From the IMG/VR virus record IMGVR_UViG_3300042935_001018, positions 1 through 64,000 of that record: 64,000 nucleotides of DNA; one strand, 5' to 3'. Source of the DNA: a virus. A model generated the notes under the pieces. It had not been told where the DNA came from. It made no database searches and was given only the letters and a program-made list of their open reading frames with translations. A program made the position numbers and the translations under genes. This document shows positions 1-6,129 of this stretch, piece by piece; the first letter of the stretch is position 1, and each line of letters opens with the position of its first letter.

Positions 1-242
1 CCGGCGTCATGCCACTCAAAGTACCAGCCCGACTCCTCAACCAGCTTGTTGAGTGAAGGCTTAACACCGAACGTATCAGCCCAAGCCTCAGACCAGTAGT
101 TGAATAGGTCCGGGGTGTACTCAGCTGCTACCCAGATACCGTCGATGTGAGTCTTAGCACTGTAGAACTCTGAAGCTGTGCCGCATACCTTCACACCCTT
201 TGCTTTGAGTGCTGACATCATTGAGGTGATTTCTTTTACCAT
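1..242 (-). CDS. Hypothetical protein, 3' end cut by window edge
   Basis: About 80 codons are visible from an ATG at 242-240, and the frame is still open at base 1. The start follows a class I promoter and the leader ACGGTT that precedes many genes here. The visible part is rich in Trp, Tyr and Phe and has no motif I recognise. It is supported as a gene by promoter, leader and open frame only. Confidence 0.6.
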   Translation of the reverse strand, partial: MVKEITSMMSALKAKGVKVCGTASEFYSAKTHIDGIWVAAEYTPDLFNYWSEAWADTFGVKPSLNKLVEESGWYFEWHDA

Positions 243-265
243 AACCGTTGTTGTTTTTATTTAAC

Positions 266-296
266 TAAAGATAAGAAGAAGGCCCCGAAGGGCCAA
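266..296 (-). promoter_or_regulatory. Class I promoter with hairpin in spacer
   Basis: On the minus strand TTG (296-294), 20 bp, then TATCTTTA (273-266). The spacer holds a GGCCC-TTCG-GGGCC hairpin (281-294), which also sits just after the stop codon of the upstream gene at 304 and could terminate its transcript. Confidence 0.75.
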
Positions 297-303
297 CTCT
301 TAT

Positions 304-486
304 TTAGGCATTAGCGATTGCTTCATCAGCCTCTTTCAAAGCTTTCTTCATCATCTCGATCTTCTCTTCTTCAGTGTAAGAAGCTACATGATCGATCAGG
401 ACATTCATAGTGCCTGAGAGGATGCCTACTGCATGAGCGTAAGCATAAGCGACTTCCATTAGCGCTTCTTCTTTGATGTTTGACAT
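304..486 (-). CDS. Small helical hypothetical protein (60 aa)
   Basis: The ATG at 486-484 follows an AAAGGTT leader and promoter 513-543. The product is Ala/Glu/Lys-rich and predicted mostly helical, with an acidic C-terminal half (EEEKIEMMKKALKEADEA). No family recognised. It is one of a run of monocistronic small genes, probably expressed early in infection by analogy with other phages. Confidence 0.65.
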   Translation of the reverse strand: MSNIKEEALMEVAYAYAHAVGILSGTMNVLIDHVASYTEEEKIEMMKKALKEADEAIANA

Positions 487-512
487 AACCTTTATTTGTT
501 TTTAATTATACC

Positions 513-543
513 TAAATATACGAACTAAACTCTCTAAAGGCAA
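513..543 (-). promoter_or_regulatory. Class I promoter
   Basis: Minus strand TTG (543-541), 20 bp, TATATTTA (520-513), 27 bp upstream of the start codon at 486. Confidence 0.75.
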
Positions 544-561
544 CTATTGTAACCAGGAAGA

Positions 562-575
562 GATCCCGAAGGATC
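562..575 (-). terminator. Possible terminator hairpin
   Basis: GATCC-TTCG-GGATC followed on the minus strand by TCTTCC. It lies between the stop codon at 634 and promoter 513-543. The U-tract is weak. Confidence 0.4.
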
Positions 576-633
576 CCAACCCAGACAAACAACAACCCTG
601 GTGTATATGCGCCCAACCAGGAGGCTAAATATC

Positions 634-801
634 TTAGTCGACGTAATAGGTTATAATATCCCATCCGTCCGAATCCTGTACTGCAGTGAAGTACCTAGGA
701 CCTTTCTTCCTCTCGATGGAGTAGGACCCTAGCGAACTAGGATCCCACCTCCGTAGCGTCTTAGCAATCTCTTCAGAGACTCTGATCAGCTTACTCCTCA
801 T
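634..801 (-). CDS. Small hypothetical protein (55 aa)
   Basis: Its ATG (801-799) overlaps the stop of the upstream gene in an ATGA junction, so it is probably translated by coupling. The product is basic in its first half (MRSKLIRVSEEIAKTLRRW) and ends DGWDIITYYVD. No family recognised; support is the overlap and the intact frame. Confidence 0.55.
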   Translation of the reverse strand: MRSKLIRVSEEIAKTLRRWDPSSLGSYSIERKKGPRYFTAVQDSDGWDIITYYVD

Positions 802-1550
802 TGACCGAGGTACTGAGCCAATTCTTCAGCACTCTTACCAGTAGTCGTTACATCGATAAAGCGATAAACTGACTCCTCATCATTCTTAAATCCGGGCTTA
901 ACAACTAACAGATTACCATTCTCAAACTTTACAGTCACAGTATCGAAGGAGTAGTAATCACGGCCTCTAGACGTACCATCACGACCCACCACCACTTCAG
1001 CCCCAGGAGCAAGCTTCTGATACTTCTCAGCAGTATAGCTGAGTACTGACTTCCTATTACGAGTAGATATCATCTCCCATTCAGCAGCAGAATTCTTATC
1101 AGCCAACTTCTCTTTTAGCGTACGGAAGGTAACCCACCGGCCATTATTATTGATAGTATAACACTCTACTTTATTTTGCTCGATACTAAAGCCAGCCGTC
1201 GACTGAACAATCGTATCAGAAGTAACTTCATATCGATCGTAGAGTAATGCACACTGCCCCTTGACGTGCAGAATATCCACAGTAACGATTAATTCAGCAT
1301 CATTCCAGCCATTAGCATTAACATCTACGTTTTCATTTACCTCCTCCATAGAGAAGCTAAAATCCTTACCTTCGACAAAGCCATTTTCTAACAGTAGAGC
1401 TTGCTTACGGAGCAAAGAAGCTTTCAGATTCTTATTACTCTTATCCAATCGCTCTTTAAATGCTTCCACTCGCTCTATCTGATCGACAGTCAATACTTGG
1501 CTTTCAATACCGAGAGTAAGCTGATTGGGATCTTGAATTTCATTCATCAT
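798..1550 (-). CDS. Hypothetical phage protein (250 aa)
   Basis: The ATG at 1550 follows the ACGGTT leader and promoter 1577-1607. The N-terminal 60 residues look like a charged helical or coiled-coil segment (VDQIERVEAFKERLDKSNKN). The rest is mixed alpha/beta with many aromatic residues and no recognised motif. It is the first gene of a two-gene unit with the 55-aa ORF overlapping by 4 bp. Confidence 0.65.
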   Translation of the reverse strand: MMNEIQDPNQLTLGIESQVLTVDQIERVEAFKERLDKSNKNLKASLLRKQALLLENGFVEGKDFSFSMEEVNENVDVNANGWNDAELIVTVDILHVKGQCALLYDRYEVTSDTIVQSTAGFSIEQNKVECYTINNNGRWVTFRTLKEKLADKNSAAEWEMISTRNRKSVLSYTAEKYQKLAPGAEVVVGRDGTSRGRDYYSFDTVTVKFENGNLLVVKPGFKNDEESVYRFIDVTTTGKSAEELAQYLGQ

Positions 1551-1576
1551 AACCGTTGTTTGTTTTTAATTATACC

Positions 1577-1607
1577 TAAAGATACGAACTATACTCTTAG
1601 GAGGCAA
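1577..1607 (-). promoter_or_regulatory. Class I promoter
   Basis: Minus strand TTG (1607-1605), 20 bp, TATCTTTA (1584-1577), upstream of the start at 1550. Confidence 0.75.
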
Positions 1608-2084
1608 CTATTTTTCTAAAAGTGCTCCGTAGATTTGAGCATCGATGAAGTTGATGATATCTGCTCTATCAAATCCTTCTTCCTGCAAATCAAAAGCCAA
1701 ACTCTTAACCACAGATTTCAAAATCGCAACATCAGCAATTCGAACCAATCCATCCATTCGTTCATATGTGTCATCTACACCATTGAACCCTTTTAACTCA
1801 ATGATATAGCGTGGGTAATTATAACCCTGTGTATCTACTAGAAACGTTCTACCTTCACTTTCAAATAAGTAAAACTGTTGGTCACCATCTAGGACTTCAA
1901 TATCCATTAGATCTGCATACCAATCTATTTGGAGAATAGGAAAAGATAAAATTGTATCTTTTATTTCACCATCCAACTCACACCACTCAGTTTCATTTGT
2001 TTTATACAAATAATTTTCTTTGCGGCTGTAGTCTAGATTAACCAATTTCTTGTAAATTCCTTCATTCAATTCTTTTACTTTCAT
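1608..2084 (-). CDS. Hypothetical protein (158 aa)
   Basis: Starts directly after an AACGGTT leader. The sequence resembles a compact acidic alpha/beta protein (motifs FLVDTQGYNYPRYI and DGLVRIADVAILK). The last 20 residues (EEGFDRADIINFIDAQIYG) look like an amphipathic helix. No family recognised. Single-gene unit with promoter 2108-2138. Confidence 0.65.
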   Translation of the reverse strand: MKVKELNEGIYKKLVNLDYSRKENYLYKTNETEWCELDGEIKDTILSFPILQIDWYADLMDIEVLDGDQQFYLFESEGRTFLVDTQGYNYPRYIIELKGFNGVDDTYERMDGLVRIADVAILKSVVKSLAFDLQEEGFDRADIINFIDAQIYGALLEK

Positions 2085-2107
2085 AACCGTTGTTGTTTTT
2101 ATTTATC

Positions 2108-2138
2108 TAAAGATAGTAACTAGACTAATACCAACCAA
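2108..2138 (-). promoter_or_regulatory. Class I promoter
   Basis: Minus strand TTG (2138-2136), 20 bp, TATCTTTA (2115-2108). The whole region is nearly identical to the promoter at 2598-2628, which points to duplication of the promoter module. Confidence 0.75.
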
Positions 2139-2264
2139 CTATTTTCCAGAACTAAATTCCTCCGTTAGAGCTATTTTCAAAACTCCATTAGCTTTATTTG
2201 CTTCACCTTTATCTAAAAGCGAAATAGCTATCTGCATTACTACAATCAAATCATTCTTTTTCAT
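2139..2264 (-). CDS. Tiny hypothetical protein (41 aa)
   Basis: ATG at 2264-2262 preceded by AAGGTT. Begins MKKNDLIVVMQIAISLLDKG and appears helical. Support is the standard leader and its position between two promoter modules; no family recognised. Confidence 0.5.
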   Translation of the reverse strand: MKKNDLIVVMQIAISLLDKGEANKANGVLKIALTEEFSSGK

Positions 2265-2290
2265 AACCTTTATTTATTTCTTATTATACC

Positions 2291-2321
2291 TAAATATACG
2301 AACAAGATCTGGGTTAAACTA
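2291..2321 (-). promoter_or_regulatory. Degenerate class I promoter
   Basis: Minus strand TATATTTA (2298-2291) is intact, but the base triplet 20 bp upstream is TAG instead of TTG. Upstream of the 41-aa gene. Confidence 0.45.
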
Positions 2322-2333
2322 GACCCTTTATAA

Positions 2334-2573
2334 TTAGGTATTTTCTGGAACTATAAAATAAACATATTGACTTTTATTTTTTTTATGTTTAACTCTATAA
2401 TATAAACCTTTACGTAAACCCCTTCTTAATAAGTCAGCAAATTTCTTATTTGCTAACCTAGTTTCATTTCTAAAATAACCCCAAACATTTTCTTGAATTT
2501 CAGATTCTGTTTGAAAATTATGCTTTTTCAAATATTCTACTACTTGATTAACTGAATTTCTAGGATAACCCAT
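2334..2573 (-). CDS. Small basic protein, possible winged helix (79 aa)
   Basis: I place the start at 2573 (MGYPRNSV), directly after the leader, rather than at an in-frame ATG two codons upstream that lies in the leader itself. Predicted order is helix-helix-helix followed by two strands (LYYRVKHKKNKSQYVYFIV), a layout seen in winged-helix DNA-binding proteins. This is inference from pattern only. It could be a small regulator. Confidence 0.55.
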   Translation of the reverse strand: MGYPRNSVNQVVEYLKKHNFQTESEIQENVWGYFRNETRLANKKFADLLRRGLRKGLYYRVKHKKNKSQYVYFIVPENT

Positions 2574-2597
2574 AACCATTTGTTGTTTTTATTTACC

Positions 2598-2628
2598 TAA
2601 AGATAGTAACTAGACTAATACCAACCAA
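2598..2628 (-). promoter_or_regulatory. Class I promoter
   Basis: Minus strand TTG (2628-2626), 20 bp, TATCTTTA (2605-2598); same sequence as 2108-2138. Confidence 0.75.
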
Positions 2629-2631
2629 CTA

Positions 2632-2742
2632 TTAGTTAAGGGAATTATCAAGTTCATCATTCACCCACTCCTTCTCATTTGGACCTAATTGATTATAATC
2701 CATTCCAAATTCCTTTTGAGCAAGTACATCACGTACATCCAT
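2632..2742 (-). CDS. Tiny acidic hypothetical protein (36 aa)
   Basis: ATG at 2742-2740 after an ACGGTT leader; begins MDVRDVLAQKEFGMDYNQLG and ends with acidic and Asn-rich residues. No family recognised. Kept because promoter, leader and frame all agree. Confidence 0.5.
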   Translation of the reverse strand: MDVRDVLAQKEFGMDYNQLGPNEKEWVNDELDNSLN

Positions 2743-2765
2743 AACCGTTGTTGTTTTTATTTACC

Positions 2766-2796
2766 TAAAGATAAGAACGAAATTTCAATTGAGCAA
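2766..2796 (-). promoter_or_regulatory. Class I promoter
   Basis: Minus strand TTG (2796-2794), 20 bp, TATCTTTA (2773-2766). Confidence 0.75.
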
Positions 2797-2804
2797 CTAT
2801 TTTT

Positions 2805-3005
2805 TTAAAGCTTTGGCTGATTGTCAGCAAAAAATTCCATCACTGCTTCATACTCATCATCATCTGTGACTGGCAAACCAGTTGAAACTTCAGTCAATTC
2901 CTCTGAATAAGACATCAAATCTTCATAATAGAAGAGGTTGTAAATATTACCACCGAATTTGATAGTATAATTGATAGTCTGATTTTTTACTTCTACTAAT
3001 TCCAT
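2805..3005 (-). CDS. Small acidic hypothetical protein (66 aa)
   Basis: Start set at 3005 (MELVEVKNQ) because the leader ACGGTT precedes it. A longer reading frame from an upstream TTG would run through the promoter, and that TTG is the -33 element. Mixed alpha/beta, C-terminus acidic (DDDEYEAVMEFFADN). No family recognised. Confidence 0.6.
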   Translation of the reverse strand: MELVEVKNQTINYTIKFGGNIYNLFYYEDLMSYSEELTEVSTGLPVTDDDEYEAVMEFFADNQPKL

Positions 3006-3028
3006 AACCGTTTTTTTTATTTGTTTAC

Positions 3029-3059
3029 TAAAGATACGAAGAAGGGTTGGATAAACCAA
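3029..3059 (-). promoter_or_regulatory. Class I promoter inside a hairpin
   Basis: Minus strand TTG (3059-3057), 20 bp, TATCTTTA (3036-3029). The -33 region lies in the inverted repeat GGGTTGG-n5-CCAACCC (3044-3062), directly after the stop codon at 3067. Confidence 0.75.
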
Positions 3060-3066
3060 CCCCCTC

Positions 3067-3309
3067 CTAAAGAAATTCCATTACTTCAGCTAATCCCATC
3101 TCCTCTAATTCATCTTGGTTTTCGATATCATCACCAAATACTAAACTGATATCTGAGTTATATATAATCAATGATACATCATCTCCCATGACACGACCTA
3201 TCAACTGGACCTCTTTTGAAGTAAGCTCTTCAGTAAACACTTCTCCTACTTCACCAGTTTCGAAGTTCCAAGTAAATCCGAAAACTCTTTCTTTCAATTT
3301 CAATTCCAT
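3067..3309 (-). CDS. Small acidic hypothetical protein (80 aa)
   Basis: ATG at 3309 after a leader ending ACAGTT. Begins MELKLKERVFGFTWNFETGE and is probably beta-rich in the first half, with an acidic tail. Several neighbours (66 aa and 50 aa) have similar size and acidity, but I see no clear homology among them. Confidence 0.6.
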   Translation of the reverse strand: MELKLKERVFGFTWNFETGEVGEVFTEELTSKEVQLIGRVMGDDVSLIIYNSDISLVFGDDIENQDELEEMGLAEVMEFL

Positions 3310-3337
3310 AACTGTTGTGTTTGTTGTTATTAATACC

Positions 3338-3368
3338 TAAAGATAAGAAAGAGGGTCGGTAAAACCAA
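3338..3368 (-). promoter_or_regulatory. Class I promoter with hairpin
   Basis: Minus strand TTG (3368-3366), 20 bp, TATCTTTA (3345-3338). The inverted repeat GAGGG...CCCTC spans 3351-3376 and covers the -33 element. Confidence 0.75.
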
Positions 3369-3400
3369 CCCCCTCCTAAACTTTTTTGAAATTATCTTAC

Positions 3401-3553
3401 CTAAATTGGTAAATATTTTGACAAATACCGAAGTAGTGCCTCTTTTGCAAAAGGCTTATCCTCAGCTTTTAGCTCATCAAATAATGCTATTACAACTGAT
3501 TCGTCTAATGCTTCTGCAAATTCAACCACCAATTCTTTAATGTTTTCATTCAT
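3401..3553 (-). CDS. Small helical hypothetical protein (50 aa)
   Basis: Start at 3553 (MNENIKELVVEFAEALDES), directly after AAGGTT. The upstream in-frame TTG belongs to the promoter region. The product is all-helical and acidic. No family recognised. Confidence 0.55.
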   Translation of the reverse strand: MNENIKELVVEFAEALDESVVIALFDELKAEDKPFAKEALLRYLSKYLPI

Positions 3554-3577
3554 AACCTTTATTTTTTTGTTTGTACC

Positions 3578-3608
3578 TAAATATACGAAGGAAGGTTGGA
3601 TAAACCAA
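3578..3608 (-). promoter_or_regulatory. Class I promoter inside a hairpin
   Basis: Minus strand TTG (3608-3606), 20 bp, TATATTTA (3585-3578). GGTTGG (3594-3599) pairs with CCAACC (3605-3610). Confidence 0.75.
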
Positions 3609-3629
3609 CCCCCTCCCAAAACTTTTTTC

Positions 3630-3962
3630 CTAGAAGTTATAATCGTGATGCTTCATCGGGCAGTTAGCAAACTGCAAGAAGCTTCTCTTCATAGAGCTCC
3701 TACTGAGAGAAAGCTCAAAGGGCTGCCCTTCATCGTAGAAGTCATAGTCCTGCTGGTAGTTGTTGACACAATGACCTGCAAAGCCTCCGGGCACAAACTC
3801 CATCTTGACCTTATTCTCTCCTGCTTTCACTCTCTGGACTAGTACCTTGGTCTTACTCTTGATAGATACTATCCTACCTAAGGGCATAATATCCGACCAT
3901 AGCACCCGGTTGATATAAGTACCAACCATCTCCTCATTCAATATTAACTTTTCTTTTTTCAT
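3630..3962 (-). CDS. Hypothetical protein (110 aa)
   Basis: Start at 3962 (MKKEKLILNEEMVGTYINRV) after the ACGGTT leader. The central part looks beta-rich and might form a small barrel (GRIVSIKSKTKVLVQRVKAG), followed by a segment with GHCVNNYQQDYDFYDEG. No family recognised. Single-gene unit. Confidence 0.6.
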   Translation of the reverse strand: MKKEKLILNEEMVGTYINRVLWSDIMPLGRIVSIKSKTKVLVQRVKAGENKVKMEFVPGGFAGHCVNNYQQDYDFYDEGQPFELSLSRSSMKRSFLQFANCPMKHHDYNF

Positions 3963-3985
3963 AACCGTTGTTTTTATTTGTTTAC

Positions 3986-4016
3986 TAAAGATAGGAACTA
4001 TATTTAAAATAGTCAA
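3986..4016 (-). promoter_or_regulatory. Class I promoter
   Basis: Minus strand TTG (4016-4014), 20 bp, TATCTTTA (3993-3986). TTG overlaps the stop region of the next gene upstream. Confidence 0.75.
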
Positions 4017-4262
4017 CTATCGACCCATTTCTTTTTCCCATTCTTTATCATCGATAAACATTCCGGGTTTATCTAACTCTTCATTCAAATCTAACTCTTC
4101 ATTCAGTTCCTCAATCTCATTAAGCTGCTCCTTAAGGAAACGAATCATTCGAACACGATACCTTTCATCTCTTTCGTTTTCAGCTTCATTCCAGATATTC
4201 TCAAAACAATCTAAAAGATCGTTATACGTATTCTCAAATCGACAGTAGCTCATGTTTGCCAT
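4017..4262 (-). CDS. Conserved MSYCRFENT-type hypothetical protein (81 aa)
   Basis: The N-terminus MANMSYCRFENTYNDLLDC matches a small hypothetical family I know from phages and bacteria, whose function is unknown. The remainder is a long acidic helix with the repeated element NEELDLNEELD. The start follows a leader ending CTGTT, which departs from the usual ACGGTT. Confidence 0.75.
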   Translation of the reverse strand: MANMSYCRFENTYNDLLDCFENIWNEAENERDERYRVRMIRFLKEQLNEIEELNEELDLNEELDKPGMFIDDKEWEKEMGR

Positions 4263-4287
4263 AACAGTTGTTGTTTTTAATTGTACC

Positions 4288-4318
4288 TAAAGATAGGCAC
4301 AAACTTTTTTCAATCCAA
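4288..4318 (-). promoter_or_regulatory. Class I promoter, minus half of a divergent pair
   Basis: Minus strand TTG (4318-4316), 20 bp, TATCTTTA (4295-4288). Its AGTTGG -33 block faces the identical block of a plus-strand promoter at 4330-4360. Confidence 0.75.
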
Positions 4319-4329
4319 CTTTTTTTTAG

Positions 4330-4360
4330 TTGGTCACAAACTTTTTTTTTCGTACATTTA
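4330..4360 (+). promoter_or_regulatory. Plus-strand class I promoter
   Basis: TTG (4330-4332), exactly 20 bp, TACATTTA then GG. This is the only convincing plus-strand match in the window. An ATG at 4363 would give a leaderless 13-codon peptide ending at 4404. The transcript would run antisense to 4468-5045 and carry the ACGGTT repeat array in sense orientation. No larger plus-strand gene follows, so a noncoding RNA is likely. Confidence 0.55.
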
Positions 4361-4467
4361 GGATGGTTGACGGGCCTGCCCTTGGAAGAGAGGCGGAAGA
4401 GTAGACGGGCCGGTACCTTATACTCTAGACTTAAAGCTTTACTTTAACTTAAAGCTTTGCTTGAAGG

Positions 4468-4812
4468 TTATTTCATCCACTGATGCACTACTGCCAGGCG
4501 GTCTGGAGTCAGAACTCTCAACTCAGTTACTCCCTTCACCTGCTCCTGTATACTAAGGTCCTTGCTGCCTAACTCCTGCAGTAGGGCTTGCTCATACCCT
4601 AGAGCCTCTACCTTGGTCCTAAATTTTTTCTGCCCTAGTACTTCTATTTTTTTAAAAAGCGCTCGATAGGAATTTCTACCTTCGTAGCGCTCATTAGCGT
4701 CTAGGCGGTACTCCGCATCATGCATCGACACTCCTACCTTAAGAATAACCTGAGAGGGAGAGAGGCGGACACCTACATAGTCATCCAGCCTCAGAGCATA
4801 CACCACGTACAT
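4468..4812 (-). CDS. GIY-YIG/T5orf172-like protein (114 aa)
   Basis: Begins MYVVYALRLDDYVG, with ILKVGVS about 20 residues later and an Arg soon after (AEYRLDANERYEG). This spacing recalls the T5orf172/Mug113 branch of GIY-YIG nucleases (Y-x-Y, then K-I/V-G, then R). The usual catalytic Glu may be in EALGYEQALLQELG. It is bracketed by dispersed repeats, which fits a mobile element. No class I promoter was found directly upstream. Confidence 0.5.
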   Translation of the reverse strand: MYVVYALRLDDYVGVRLSPSQVILKVGVSMHDAEYRLDANERYEGRNSYRALFKKIEVLGQKKFRTKVEALGYEQALLQELGSKDLSIQEQVKGVTELRVLTPDRLAVVHQWMK

Positions 4813-4817
4813 CCGAC

Positions 4818-5045
4818 TTAAAGCTCTGCTTTAACTTCAAGCTTTGATTTAACTGTCCCAGTCTCTAGATCGATCACTAGACGGACGGTTGGCTGGACGG
4901 TTCCCTCCCTACGGTTTCCTCCTACGGTTTTCTGGACGGTTGTCTCCCTACGGTTACCTGGGACGGTTTCCTGGCTACGGTTACCTAGTAGGTACGGTTT
5001 TCTGTACGTTAAGGCACTGATGATTGTAAGGAGGATTATCTGCAT
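4818..5045 (-). CDS. Doubtful ORF across a repeat array (75 aa)
   Basis: An open frame that reads through ten ACGGTTnnCT units on the opposite strand, giving repeated peptides such as GNRRETTVQ and GNRREGTVQPTV. There is no promoter or GGTT leader at its start. It may be only a by-product of the repeat. If real, the product is a basic Thr/Arg/Val-rich repeat protein. Confidence 0.25.
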   Translation of the reverse strand: MQIILLTIISALTYRKPYLLGNRSQETVPGNRRETTVQKTVGGNRREGTVQPTVRLVIDLETGTVKSKLEVKAEL

Positions 5046-5278
5046 ACGGTTTTCTGGGTTACGGTTTTTTCTACGGTTTACTGAATACTTAAAGCTTTAC
5101 TTTAAGGTTGAAAATTTAATAAATTCTATAGAGAAAAAAGTTGCAAGAGGGGTAGGCAGGTACTAGCTATTGAATCTTTACTTTAACTTCACTCTCTGCT
5201 TTAAGTCTACACACAATTTATATCTCCATATCTCTATATCACTCTATACAAATATCTTTATATACGCTACGGTTTCCT
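4885..5278 (+). repeat. 13-copy degenerate direct repeat ACGGTTnnCT
   Basis: Copies start at 4885, 4897, 4911, 4924, 4936, 4950, 4963, 4977, 4994, 5046, 5061, 5073 and 5269. All carry ACGGTT and 12 of 13 have CT at positions 9-10. Spacing in the dense part is 12-17 bp. The core equals the ACGGTT that precedes start codons of many genes here. Confidence 0.8.
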
Positions 5279-5285
5279 CTAAACA

Positions 5286-5549
5286 TCATCCCTTCTTAAT
5301 CAACTTACGTTTTATCTTAATGAGAGAAAGGAGATCATTAACAGTCCCTTTAGCAATTTGACGTCCTTGTAGGGAGGTAGGACCAAAGTCTAGCACAAGT
5401 CTCTCATAATTTTCTACCATCCTCAGACATGCCTCCAGATGTTCCTCCCCAGTACTTGTCCAGATTGTATTCCTAGTTTTAGAGTATGCCTCTGTCCAGT
5501 GGTAGCCGAGTAACTCTGCCTTATGTGTTGATTTTATCTTATTCATCAT
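5286..5549 (-). CDS. Small basic hypothetical protein (87 aa)
   Basis: Its start overlaps the stop of a 37-aa ORF (ATGATGAATAA junction). Helical, with a basic C-terminus (IKIKRKLIKKG). No family recognised. It is the last gene of a four-gene coupled string from 6024. Confidence 0.5.
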   Translation of the reverse strand: MMNKIKSTHKAELLGYHWTEAYSKTRNTIWTSTGEEHLEACLRMVENYERLVLDFGPTSLQGRQIAKGTVNDLLSLIKIKRKLIKKG

Positions 5550-5652
5550 CTTCTAAAGATTCACTGAAGGTTGTCTTTTTTCTTTTGTATGCTGAGAAGA
5601 TATCTACTCCATCTTCATAGCCATTCTCTTCTCTTTCTTCACTCTTCATCAT
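5539..5652 (-). CDS. Tiny charged ORF (37 aa)
   Basis: Overlaps the genes on both sides (5639-5652 and 5539-5549). Begins MMKSEEREENGYEDG and ends ESLEDDE. Support is only the continuous coupling of stops and starts. Confidence 0.4.
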   Translation of the reverse strand: MMKSEEREENGYEDGVDIFSAYKRKKTTFSESLEDDE

Positions 5653-5773
5653 CACTCCACTCCTCATCCTCTAGTCCGTCTTGTAATGTATTATCCCATT
5701 CCTGGATTGAAGGAAGGTCCCAATTTAGGTCCCGAAAGGCCGGGTCCTGGTCTAGAGGTATTCTCTTGGTCAT
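5639..5773 (-). CDS. Tiny acidic ORF (44 aa)
   Basis: ATGA overlap with the upstream gene at 5770-5773. Begins MTKRIPLDQDPAFRDLNWDL and has a strongly acidic C-terminus. No family recognised. Confidence 0.45.
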   Translation of the reverse strand: MTKRIPLDQDPAFRDLNWDLPSIQEWDNTLQDGLEDEEWSDDEE

Positions 5774-6024
5774 AGCTTTCTGATTAGATGTTCGACTTCA
5801 TTCCACCACACCTCCTGTTCGTAGGAGTATAACTGAAGATAGTACCGCTCGGTCATTGAGACAACTGTTAGGAACTGCATGTTATGGACAGCCGTCCCTT
5901 CTTCGGACTTCTTCCATATCATCATATCTTCGAAGTTGTCAAATCTTACAACCTCTACTGTCCTCTTCTTTTCATCCTTAAGCACTACTACCCAAGGTTC
6001 CCATTTAATACTTCCGTACGCCAT
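5770..6024 (-). CDS. Hypothetical protein (84 aa)
   Basis: I choose the ATG at 6024 (MAYGSIKWEPWVVVLKDEKK). A longer frame to 6078 would read through the structured repeat at 6065-6120. Aromatic-rich and probably alpha/beta. First gene of a coupled string (84, 44, 37 and 87 aa). Confidence 0.5.
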   Translation of the reverse strand: MAYGSIKWEPWVVVLKDEKKRTVEVVRFDNFEDMMIWKKSEEGTAVHNMQFLTVVSMTERYYLQLYSYEQEVWWNEVEHLIRKL

Positions 6025-6064
6025 TGTTAAGTTTTGATTACAAGCCCTGCGGGCTTTTGATGAG

Positions 6065-6120
6065 AATGCGCGTGGCACCTTCGGTGCGAGAGAGGGAAAC
6101 GCCCCCTGCTCGCCCCTCGG
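6065..6120. ncRNA. Structured repeat element, copy 1
   Basis: On the plus strand it holds GCACC-TTC-GGTGC followed by GCGAG...CTCGC around a GGGAAACGCCCCC loop. A second copy lies at 47896-47954, with 24 identical bases at the left end. In copy 2 the second stem is GCGGG/CCCGC, one compensated pair change. Both copies lie between a minus-strand stop and the next minus-strand start. Confidence 0.6.
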
Positions 6121-6129
6121 CCTCCCTGC

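Larger units (their letters stand above)
4428..5206. repeat. Dispersed AAAGCTTT-type repeats
   Basis: Variants of acttaaagcttta/ctttaac occur at about 4428-4462 (two units), 4807-4840 (two units), 5085-5106 and 5170-5206. They flank the gene at 4468-4812 and the ACGGTT array. I see no such repeats elsewhere in the window. Confidence 0.6.

Noticed and set aside
4885-5278. CRISPR array
   Set aside because: Repeats are about 10 bp with 2-7 bp spacers, much too short, and no cas genes are present; the Cas4-like gene at 26653 is a RecB-family phage nuclease.
5170-5361. Plus-strand ORF downstream of the divergent promoter
   Set aside because: AT-rich, low complexity, begins far from the promoter and overlaps the better supported minus-strand gene at 5286-5549.
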